From: Gp6-AA40 sp035492455
GTDB taxonomy: Bacteria > Acidobacteriota > Vicinamibacteria > Vicinamibacterales > UBA2999
Direction of reading: 5' to 3'
DNA: 64,000 bases
NCBI GenBank assembly: GCA_035492455.1
Contig: DATJJE010000020.1
Coordinates: 1-64,000, forward strand
Part shown: one piece after another, positions 57,561-64,000 of the stretch
Layout: every line of letters starts with the position of its first letter
How positions within the stretch are numbered: the first letter of the stretch is position 1
Program-made: the position numbers and the translations under genes
Notes under the pieces: model-generated
What the model saw: the letters and a program-made list of their open reading frames with translations, nothing else
Databases searched by the model: none
Told to the model about the DNA's origin: nothing

Positions 57561-58482
57561 CCTTTGTCACACGCTCGTCGGAGCTACGCTCGGTGAAGCG
57601 GGACTCAATCGGAAAACTGCATACGGCACCGCCACGCTGATGATCGCGTCGAACCTGCCGGACATCGACGTGCTGGTCTTCGCCACCAGCACGCCGTCGG
57701 TTGCCTTCCGGCGCGGCTGGACGCACGGCGTGCTCGCGGATGTCGTGCTGCCAGTCGCACTCACCGCCGTTATGGTGGCGATCGCGCGGCGCCGCGGGCG
57801 AACCGATGTTCGGGCCGGTTCTATCCTGCTGCTCTCCTACGTCGGAGTGCTCCTGCACGTGGCGATGGACCTGCTGAACACCTACGGCGTGCGGCTGCTG
57901 ATGCCATTCAGTCAGCGGTGGTTCTACGGCGACGTTCTGTTCATCATCGATCCGTGGCTGTGGGTCACGCTCGGCGCGGGCCTCTGGCTGGCCCGTCGCG
58001 GGCGATCGGTGAAGCCGGCACGAATCTCGTTACTTGTCGCCACCGCGTATGTGGCGGCGATGCTTGTGTCCGCGCGACTTGCGCGCGCCGAGATGATCGA
58101 CCGCTGGCAGCAGGTTTCCGGGCGGCCGCCGCAGGGCGTGATGGTGGGACCGATGCCGATCACTCCGCTCCGGCGTCAAGTCATCATCGACGAAGGGGAC
58201 CGCTACGAGTCCGGCACGTTCACCTGGGGACCGCGCAGCATTCGCTTCGATCAGCGGATCGTGCCGAAGAACGACCGCGATCCAAGCGTCGCCGAGGCGC
58301 GCGACGCACCGAACATCCGCGCGTTTCTCCTCTGGTCACGCTTTCCATTCTGGACATTCGAGCCAGCGGAGGGTGGGATGCGTGTCACCGTGGGCGACAT
58401 GCGATTCAACGGCGGCCTTGGCGTCGCCGTTCGCAACTTCACCCAGAGCACGGTGGTCGCGGATCGTTCAGCCGGACCTTAA
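57553..58482 (+). CDS. YdjM-family inner-membrane hydrolase-like protein (DUF457 type)
   Basis: 309 residues. HTLVGATLGEAGL, SNLPDIDVL and RGWTHGVLADVV are the motifs of the YdjM/LexA-regulated membrane-bound predicted metal-dependent hydrolases, with His and Asp residues that could bind metal. Four to five membrane segments occupy residues about 60-190, and a soluble C-terminal half follows. The GTG start overlaps amrA by 8 bases. Its 3' end overlaps the convergent nfo gene by 15 bases. Function unknown. Confidence 0.85.
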   Translation: MDNLCHTLVGATLGEAGLNRKTAYGTATLMIASNLPDIDVLVFATSTPSVAFRRGWTHGVLADVVLPVALTAVMVAIARRRGRTDVRAGSILLLSYVGVLLHVAMDLLNTYGVRLLMPFSQRWFYGDVLFIIDPWLWVTLGAGLWLARRGRSVKPARISLLVATAYVAAMLVSARLARAEMIDRWQQVSGRPPQGVMVGPMPITPLRRQVIIDEGDRYESGTFTWGPRSIRFDQRIVPKNDRDPSVAEARDAPNIRAFLLWSRFPFWTFEPAEGGMRVTVGDMRFNGGLGVAVRNFTQSTVVADRSAGP

Positions 58483-59343
58483 TCGGCGCAGCGTCTCCAG
58501 ATTCCTGACATCCAGCGGATCGGTCATCATGGCGCCCCGCTTTTCGGCGCCATGTGTCTTCTCCGTCTCGATCAAGATCGGCAGGTCTGTAAACCGCTCG
58601 TCGTGCAGGAGGCGCCGGAACGGTTCGAGTCCAAGGCACCCCTGACCGATGTGTTCGTGTCGATCGACGCGGCTGCCGCACGGCCGCTTCGAATCGTTGC
58701 CGTGAAACGCCTTCAGACGCTCGAGGCCGACCAGGCGATCGAAGAGCTCGAACGTATCGCCATAGCCGGCATCGGTCGTGATGTTGTAGCCCGAAGCCAC
58801 GAGATGACAGGTGTCGAGGCACACGCCGACACGCTTGGATCCGCGCAGATGCTTGATCACCGCTGCAAGATGCTCGAATCGGTGGCCGAGCGTTCGCCCT
58901 TGTCCCGCCGTGTGCTCGAGCAGCACCATCGTCTTGTAACGGGGGCGCGCTTTGAAGGCTACTCGGATGGCCTCGGCGATCAGGCGAAGTGCCTCCTCGT
59001 CCGGTCCGGCTGTGCACGTACCTGGATGGATGACCACGCCCAGCAATCCGAGAGCTTCCGCGCGATCGAGTTCGTCGATGAACGCGATAAGTGACTGTTC
59101 CCGCAGAACGGGAAATGTCGTCGCCAGGTTAATGAGATAGCTGGCGTGCGAGACCACCGGCCGGATGCCCGTCTGCTCGACGCGCTGCCGGAACAGCCTG
59201 ATTTCAGCGGGATCGAGCGGCTTGCCTCGCCACTGGCTGGCGTTCTTCGTGAAGATCTGCAGCGCTTCGCAGCCATGCAGGACCGCGCGATCGACGGCTT
59301 TGGAGACGCCGCCCGCAATCGACATGTGTGCGCCGATTCGCAT
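58468..59343 (-). CDS. nfo: Endonuclease IV
   Basis: 291 residues. All zinc-ligand segments of Nfo are visible: SHASYL, IHPGTC, LLEHTAG, CLDTCH, FHGNDSK, RHEHIG and LIETEK. It cuts abasic sites in base-excision repair. A TATAGT on the minus strand ends 5 bases before the ATG and no Shine-Dalgarno sequence is present, so translation is probably leaderless. Confidence 0.96.
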   Translation of the reverse strand: MRIGAHMSIAGGVSKAVDRAVLHGCEALQIFTKNASQWRGKPLDPAEIRLFRQRVEQTGIRPVVSHASYLINLATTFPVLREQSLIAFIDELDRAEALGLLGVVIHPGTCTAGPDEEALRLIAEAIRVAFKARPRYKTMVLLEHTAGQGRTLGHRFEHLAAVIKHLRGSKRVGVCLDTCHLVASGYNITTDAGYGDTFELFDRLVGLERLKAFHGNDSKRPCGSRVDRHEHIGQGCLGLEPFRRLLHDERFTDLPILIETEKTHGAEKRGAMMTDPLDVRNLETLRRLRSG

Positions 59344-59348
59344 GATTC

Positions 59349-59407
59349 ACTATATGGGTCTGGTTCGCCTACAGGCGGACTTTACCGGTTGTACGTTCGG
59401 TCATAAT
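59349..59407. promoter_or_regulatory. Close divergent -10-like elements of nfo and the phospholipase-like gene
   Basis: Minus strand TATAGT at 59349-59354 lies 5 bases before the nfo ATG. Plus strand CATAAT at 59402-59407 lies 6 bases before the ATG at 59414. Neither gene has a recognisable Shine-Dalgarno sequence. Confidence 0.45.
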
Positions 59408-59413
59408 GGCCGA

Positions 59414-60304
59414 ATGAAAGCTGCGATTCTTCTCGCGCTCGTGCTGCTCATTCCGCGCCCCGCCCATGCGTGGGGCTTCGAGGCGCACAAGTTCATCATG
59501 GACGGCGCGATTGCGCTGCTGCCGGCGGAAATACGACCGCTGTTCGAGCGGCACCGCGCGGAGGTGGTCGAGCGCGCGATCGATCCAGACACATGGATCA
59601 TCGCCGGCTGGGAAGAAGAGCGTCCGCACCATTTCGTCGATATGGATTCGCCAGGATTCGGGCAGTACCCATTCAATGAACTGCCTCGCGACTACACCGC
59701 TGCGCTTGCGAAGTTCGGCGAGGCGAAGATGCGCGACGCGGGAACCGTCCCGTGGACGACGGAGGAAGTCTACGGGTCGCTGCGCCGCGCGTTCGAAGCG
59801 TACCCACGACGCGCGAACTTTGGCGCCAGCGCGCACCTCGACGTGATTCTGTTTTCTGCGTGGCTCGCGCATTACGTCGCTGACGCACACGTGCCGTTGC
59901 ATGGTGTCGCTAACTACGATGGGCAGCTGACGCAGCAGTGGGGCGTGCATTCCAGATGGGAGGCGACGCTGTTCGAGCGCTACCGCAACCAGCTCACGAT
60001 TGCGCCAAAGGCCATTCCGCCCATCAAAGATCCGCGCGGCTTCATCTTCAACGCGCTGCTGCAGGATTATCAGCTCGCGCAGACCGTGCTCAAGGCCGAC
60101 CGCGACGCCATCGGCAATCGCGACATGTTCGACGATGCGTATTACCAGACGTTTTTCGCGGCGAACAAAGCGATCATGGAGCAGCGGCTCAACGATGCGA
60201 TTGCCGCCGTCGCCGCGATGATCGCCGGCGCATGGGAGGCGGCCGGCAAGCCGCCGATTTCGCTCACCCTGACGCCCCAGCCGCAGCGACGACGTCGGCA
60301 GTAA
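59414..60304 (+). CDS. Secreted zinc-dependent phospholipase C / S1-P1 nuclease-like protein
   Basis: 296 residues. The signal peptide ends AHA, leaving a mature N-terminal Trp (WGFEAHKFI). In this superfamily the free N-terminal Trp itself coordinates zinc, so the predicted cut supports the assignment. Other expected ligands lie in HHFVDMD, HYVADAHVPLHGVANYDGQLTQQWGVH and the helices between. Substrate could be phospholipid or nucleic acid. The ATG at 59414 is chosen over longer frames that cross the nfo promoter. Confidence 0.85.
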   Translation: MKAAILLALVLLIPRPAHAWGFEAHKFIMDGAIALLPAEIRPLFERHRAEVVERAIDPDTWIIAGWEEERPHHFVDMDSPGFGQYPFNELPRDYTAALAKFGEAKMRDAGTVPWTTEEVYGSLRRAFEAYPRRANFGASAHLDVILFSAWLAHYVADAHVPLHGVANYDGQLTQQWGVHSRWEATLFERYRNQLTIAPKAIPPIKDPRGFIFNALLQDYQLAQTVLKADRDAIGNRDMFDDAYYQTFFAANKAIMEQRLNDAIAAVAAMIAGAWEAAGKPPISLTLTPQPQRRRRQ

Positions 60305-60353
60305 TGTCGGTACACGACTTGCCCCCTTCTTCCGGTGAAGGAGGAGGCTCATC

Positions 60354-60503
60354 ATGCTTTGGACGCTTATCGTCCTGCTGCTGCTGTTCTGGGTGCTCGG
60401 CTTTGCGTTCCACGTGGCAGGCGGTCTCATTCACATCCTGCTCGTGATTGCGGTCGTGCTGTTCCTCGTCAACCTGATCTCAGGACGCCGGACGGCCATT
60501 TAA
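60354..60503 (+). CDS. Small membrane protein, lmo0937-like (49 residues)
   Basis: 49 residues, MLWTLIVLLLLFWVLGFAFH then a Gly-Gly turn and a second hydrophobic helix ending NLISGRRTAI. Two-helix proteins of this exact layout are known as the lmo0937/DUF5670 family, often stress-induced, with unknown function. GGAGGAGG is 5 bases before the ATG, a very strong ribosome-binding site that supports translation. Confidence 0.85.
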   Translation: MLWTLIVLLLLFWVLGFAFHVAGGLIHILLVIAVVLFLVNLISGRRTAI

Positions 60504-60521
60504 CTCTGCTATCGTCGGGAC

Positions 60522-61208
60522 GTGGATGTCTTCGTGATTCCAGTCGGTCCCGACCGGTATGAGCTCTACTGCGAGGCTGCGGTGGAAGCGCCACCGCAGC
60601 CCGCTGAGGGATCGAAAGGCGTCATCGGACGCATCCGTTATCAATTCGCGGTGATGCTTCACCAGGCGGAGGAGCGCCGGCGCAGCGGTTCACTCGCTCC
60701 AAGTCAGACGACGAAGCTGGGTCGTCTGCAGGAGTGGATCATGGCGTGGGTTGCCGAGCGAATCGCCGAGCAGCGACTTCTCTGGAATCTCAGGCGTGAA
60801 ACTGAGGTGACGACTTACTATCCCCCCGACCTTACCTTTGATCAGGCACACACGCTCATCCGTCGAACGCTGCAGCGCGACTGGGAACGTCATCGGTTGT
60901 GGCTTGCTGTGGATAGCGTGCTGCTGCTCGGCTCCCTCGCGCTCATCCTGTTGCCCGGACCGAACATCATCGGCTACTACTTCGCCTTCCGCGTGATGGG
61001 CCACTGGCTCTCCATTCGCGGCGCGATGCAGGGTCTCAAAGCCGTGCAGTGGAATGGACAGCCGTGCGAACCGTTGACGAAGCTGCGCGAGGCGGTCGCC
61101 CTGAACGGTGAGGCGCGCAATCGTCACGTGCATGCGATCGCGGAGCAGCTGCGGCTGCAGCACCTCTCGACCTTCTTCGAACGCGTTGCCGTCCGGCACG
61201 CCTCCTGA
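60522..61208 (+). CDS. Membrane-associated protein related to the mitochondrial K+/H+ exchange family
   Basis: 228 residues. The middle has a hydrophobic helix followed by LLPGPNIIGYYFAFRVMGHWLSIRGAMQGL, which resembles the conserved core of the Mit_KHE1 family found in fungal mitochondria and some bacteria. No transport function can be inferred for the bacterial proteins. Start GTG at 60522. It lies upstream of lpxD, with a 52-base gap. Confidence 0.65.
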   Translation: MDVFVIPVGPDRYELYCEAAVEAPPQPAEGSKGVIGRIRYQFAVMLHQAEERRRSGSLAPSQTTKLGRLQEWIMAWVAERIAEQRLLWNLRRETEVTTYYPPDLTFDQAHTLIRRTLQRDWERHRLWLAVDSVLLLGSLALILLPGPNIIGYYFAFRVMGHWLSIRGAMQGLKAVQWNGQPCEPLTKLREAVALNGEARNRHVHAIAEQLRLQHLSTFFERVAVRHAS

Positions 61209-61260
61209 CGCATCCACCCCGCGCAGGGCGGCGCCTCTGATATGCTGCGGCCACCCCGTA

Positions 61261-62340
61261 ATGAAGCTGCGTGAGCTGGCCGAACGGCTTGCCTGCCGCC
61301 TTGAAGGCGACGGCGAGATCGACATCGTGCGCGTGTCGGGGATCGATGCCGCCGAACCCGGCGACCTCACCTTCGTCGCCAATCCGAAGTATCTGTCTGC
61401 GCTATCGACGACACGCGCGTCCGCCGTGTTGCTGCGCGACGACGCAACCCTCGATGTCGCCGCGGACAAGCCAAAATCAGCGCCTGCGGTGCTGCGCACG
61501 GCGGATCCGTATCTGGCGTTCGCGCGCGCCGTCGGCATCTTCGCCCCCCAGTGGAGGCCGCAGCCTGGCGTGCACGCGATGGCCGCCATCGCACACGACG
61601 CACAGCTTGGCTCGGACGTATCAATCGGTGCCTTCGTTGCCGTCGGCGAGGGCGCTACCATCGGCGAGCGGACGATCGTGTTCCCCAACGTGACCATCGG
61701 CCCCGGCGCCCGTATTGGTGCGGACTGCGTCATTCATTCGAACGTCGCCATCCGCGAGCGCGTGACGCTCGGCGATCGCGTCATCCTGCAGAACGGCGTC
61801 GTCATCGGTGGCGACGGCTACGGCTTTGTCCGCCGCGGCGACGGCACGCACGAGAAGATTCCTCAGGTCGCTACCGTGGTCATCGAAGACGACGTGGAGC
61901 TGGGTGCCAATGCGACGGTCGATCGTCCCGCAGTGGGCGAGACACGCATCAAAGCGGGGACGAAGATCGACAATCTCGTACAGATCGCGCACGGAGTGAC
62001 CGTTGGCCGCAATGTCCTGATGGCGGCGCAGGTCGGTATCGCGGGGAGCACAGACGTCGGTGACGACGTGATGTTCGGCGGTCAGGTGGGCGTCGGCGGC
62101 CATCTCACCATCGGACGTGGGGTGGTCGCCGTCGGACAGTCCGGCATTACCAACTCCGTTGAGGCCGGCGCGATGGTCGCCGGGTATCCCGCAATCGACG
62201 CGCGCGAATGGCGTCGCGCGTCGGCCGTCTTCCGCCGTCTCCCCGAATTGAAGAAGCGCATCCAACAGCTGGAGGCCCGTCTCGCGCAGCTCGCCGGACC
62301 CGGCGACCTTGCCCGAGACCCGTCGAAGGAATCCGATTGA
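61261..62340 (+). CDS. lpxD: UDP-3-O-acylglucosamine N-acyltransferase
   Basis: 359 residues. An N-terminal uridine-binding domain (GIDAAEPGDLTFVANPKYLS) is followed by a left-handed beta-helix of hexapeptide repeats (about 110-310), with GGDGYGFV, VEIAHGVTVG-type catalytic His segment (NLVQIAHGVTVGRN) and a C-terminal coiled coil. It adds the second acyl chain in lipid A synthesis. It overlaps the following TTG-start gene by 4 bases. Confidence 0.96.
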   Translation: MKLRELAERLACRLEGDGEIDIVRVSGIDAAEPGDLTFVANPKYLSALSTTRASAVLLRDDATLDVAADKPKSAPAVLRTADPYLAFARAVGIFAPQWRPQPGVHAMAAIAHDAQLGSDVSIGAFVAVGEGATIGERTIVFPNVTIGPGARIGADCVIHSNVAIRERVTLGDRVILQNGVVIGGDGYGFVRRGDGTHEKIPQVATVVIEDDVELGANATVDRPAVGETRIKAGTKIDNLVQIAHGVTVGRNVLMAAQVGIAGSTDVGDDVMFGGQVGVGGHLTIGRGVVAVGQSGITNSVEAGAMVAGYPAIDAREWRRASAVFRRLPELKKRIQQLEARLAQLAGPGDLARDPSKESD

Positions 62341-63095
62341 TCCGCCGCTCACTCACGCTCGTCGCCCTCTTCGCATGCGCCCACCCGGCGTACGCGCAGG
62401 GCACTATTCAGTTCTTTCCTCGATACGACTTCCATCTCGGTGCTGAACGACTATCGCAGTCCGATCCGCGATTCGTGTGGGACACGAACTTCGGCGGCGA
62501 TATGGACTTCGTTGATTACGGCCGCGGGCGGGCAACGTTTGCCGCCAACTATGAAGCGGTGCTCGGCAAGGAGTTCCGAGCGTTCGATCCGAATCAGGGC
62601 GACTATCTTCTCGATACGTCGTTATCGGGACGGGTGCACGGCTACGAGTTCGCCGCGCTCCTGCATCACACCTCACGTCACCTGGGCGATCGGTTCAAAC
62701 GGATTCCGGTCGCCTGGAACATGTTCGGCGTCACGGCCGCTCACGACGTCAAGCACGGTCGGCTGACGATGCGGGCGCGTGGGGACATGCTCGGTGTGCT
62801 GGCGAAATCGAATGTTGACTACAACTGGGAGGCGAATGCCGGCGCGGATGCGCGCGTCGAGCTGCGACCGCACATCAGCATCATCTATGGCGGCAACGCC
62901 CGGTTCGTGGGCGTCGATGGCACCGGCGGCCGCGGCACGCAGCAAGGCGGTCGCGTGGAAAGCGGCCTCCGTCTCGAAGGGGAGCGCGGCGCGATCGAGC
63001 TGGTGGTGGCCGCGGAACGCCGCATCGACGCCTATCCGCTCGATGTTTCTTCGCTGAGCTGGGTGAGCGCCGGTTTCCGCTTTGTCAGCCGCTAG
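62337..63095 (+). CDS. Exported beta-barrel-like protein of unknown function
   Basis: 252 residues with a signal peptide (MIRRSLTLVALFACAHPAYAQ). The mature part is beta-strand rich with regularly spaced aromatic residues and ends FRFVSR, consistent with an outer-membrane barrel. The segment LLHHTSRHLGDR weakly recalls DUF1207. It starts at TTG overlapping the lpxD stop by 4 bases, so it is probably translated with lpxD and may act on LPS or the outer membrane; this is an inference from position. Confidence 0.65.
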   Translation: MIRRSLTLVALFACAHPAYAQGTIQFFPRYDFHLGAERLSQSDPRFVWDTNFGGDMDFVDYGRGRATFAANYEAVLGKEFRAFDPNQGDYLLDTSLSGRVHGYEFAALLHHTSRHLGDRFKRIPVAWNMFGVTAAHDVKHGRLTMRARGDMLGVLAKSNVDYNWEANAGADARVELRPHISIIYGGNARFVGVDGTGGRGTQQGGRVESGLRLEGERGAIELVVAAERRIDAYPLDVSSLSWVSAGFRFVSR

Positions 63096-63098
63096 AAA

Positions 63099-63141
63099 GG
63101 GGTCGGGACTCATTTCCGAAAACGAAATGACTCCCGACCCC
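63099..63141. repeat. 18-bp inverted repeat (terminator-like or mobile palindrome)
   Basis: GGGGTCGGGACTCATTTC and GAAATGACTCCCGACCCC pair with one mismatch around a 7-base loop. No T-tract follows on either strand, so it is more likely a repeat or factor-assisted terminator than a classic terminator. It lies between the lpxD unit and the M16 gene. Confidence 0.8.
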
Positions 63142-63143
63142 CT

Positions 63144-64000
63144 ATGATGGATATGGTGAGTCGCGCTCGCATCGCATGGCTGCTGCTCCTGACGGCCGCG
63201 CTCGGCGTAAGGCTGTCGGCCTTCGTTCACCCGCCCAAGCTGCAATACGACACCGCGACATTACCGAACGGATTGCGCGTGATCCTGTCCGAGGATCATT
63301 CAACCCCGATTGTCCACGTGTCCGTCTGGTATCACGTCGGCTCGCGTGATGAGCGTCCCGGCCGTACAGGCTTCGCACACCTGTTCGAGCACATGATGTT
63401 CAAGGGGTCGAAGAACGTGCAGCCCGAGTCGCACACCTCGATCATCGCGAGCATCGGCGGACGCAGCAACGCGTATACCCAGGAAGACGAGACCGTTTTC
63501 TGGGAAACATTGCCGTCGCACTACCTGCCGCTTGCGCTGTGGCTCGAGGCGGATCGGATGGCGACGTTGCGGGTGGATCGCGACGCGTTCGAGAAAGAGC
63601 GCGAGGTGGTGAAGGAGGAGCGCCGCCTGCGCGTCGACAATCAGCCCTACGGACGGTTGAACGAGATTCTGTTTGATCACGCGTTCACCGTGCATCCGTA
63701 CAAGCATCCGACGATCGGGAGCATGAAGGATCTCGAGTCGGCCTCGCTGCAGGATGTGCGCGACTTCCACGATACGTACTACGTTCCGGAAAACGCCGTC
63801 GTCACCGTGGTCGGCGACTTCGACTCCGCGGGGGCGATGCAGCTGGTGCGTCAGTACTTCGGCCGCGTGCCGAAGGCGGCGAAGCCCGTGCCGCGCGACA
63901 TTCCAAAGGAGCCGGAGCAGACTCAGGAGCGTCGGGCGACGGTGCAGGAGGAATGGCCGCTGCCGGCGGTGGTCATCGCGTATCACGTCACGTACGACGG
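63144..64000 (+). CDS. M16-family zinc protease, 5' part
   Basis: The first 285 codons are inside the window; the gene continues past the end. A signal peptide (residues 5-27) is followed by the M16 N-terminal domain with the inverted zinc motif HLFEH at 79-83 and a downstream EREVVKEERR that supplies the third ligand. LPNGLRVILSEDHSTPIVHVSVWYHVGSRDE is the typical opening. Related to PqqL and insulinase-like peptidases of the periplasm. ATG at 63144, 63147 and 63153 are possible starts; the first is given. Confidence 0.93.
   Translation, partial: MMDMVSRARIAWLLLLTAALGVRLSAFVHPPKLQYDTATLPNGLRVILSEDHSTPIVHVSVWYHVGSRDERPGRTGFAHLFEHMMFKGSKNVQPESHTSIIASIGGRSNAYTQEDETVFWETLPSHYLPLALWLEADRMATLRVDRDAFEKEREVVKEERRLRVDNQPYGRLNEILFDHAFTVHPYKHPTIGSMKDLESASLQDVRDFHDTYYVPENAVVTVVGDFDSAGAMQLVRQYFGRVPKAAKPVPRDIPKEPEQTQERRATVQEEWPLPAVVIAYHVTYD

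Noticed and set aside
1..64000. Insertion sequences, prophage or integrative element
   Set aside because: No transposase, integrase, terminase or phage structural gene was recognised; repeats are short and lack a transposase.

Overview
This 64 kb window looks like chromosomal DNA from a GC-rich, double-membraned bacterium, most likely an acidobacterium of the Vicinamibacteria type (inferred from style, not proven). The case rests on an Oar-type TonB-dependent receptor, LpxD, MltG, EnvC-like and outer-membrane beta-barrel genes (an LPS-bearing outer membrane), a tmRNA tag ending QYALAA, and short phrase-like repeats in intergenic regions and protein linkers. No IS element, prophage, integrase, rRNA gene or CRISPR array is visible.

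Layout. 0-12 kb is accessory: a B3-type metallo-beta-lactamase relative with an altered second zinc site, a frameshifted WYL-like gene, a large XRE-ATPase regulator divergent from an SDR protein, a minimal sigma-54 activator, and a signalling module in which two paralogous ECF sigma genes flank one zinc-finger anti-sigma gene. The module is divergent from a Tat-exported phosphoesterase-cupredoxin fusion, a cupredoxin lipoprotein and a SnoaL-like protein. 11.9-30.8 kb holds tmRNA, an Oar-like receptor, a coiled-coil/GAF protein in an operon with a lytic transglycosylase and a methyltransferase, CstA, a heterodimeric ABC exporter, and a stress cluster (erythromycin-esterase-like, alpha/beta hydrolase, phosphoribosyltransferase, lipoprotein, Hsp20).

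30-48 kb is housekeeping, mostly on the minus strand: 3D-domain protein and thiL; thrS-infC-rpmI-rplT-pheS-pheT-zapB-zapA followed by a probable 6S RNA; tRNA-Val; an S41 protease-like gene and an EnvC-like gene; ruvX-mltG on the plus strand; then ymdB-xseA-xseB-ispA-tlyA-nadK. 48-64 kb holds chaperones (hsp20 divergent from dnaK-hsp20, then groES-groEL), an omega-like protein, an exported SurE, gatCA divergent from an amrB-amrA-YdjM operon, nfo, a secreted zinc phospholipase/nuclease-like protein, lpxD and a truncated M16 protease.

The most interesting points are about genome organisation. (1) Several genes have a -10-like hexamer only 5-9 nt before the start codon, and at two very short divergent intergenic regions (21 and 24 bp) opposing -10 elements overlap, which suggests leaderless bidirectional promoters. 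(2) A family of short palindromes and phrase-like repeats has entered intergenic regions and also the reading frames of several conserved genes, always at linkers or termini. (3) Seven convergent gene pairs overlap at their 3' ends, one by 167 bp. (4) infC appears to start at a non-canonical AUC. (5) The stress cluster resembles the Rv2030c-hspX neighbourhood of Mycobacterium tuberculosis.
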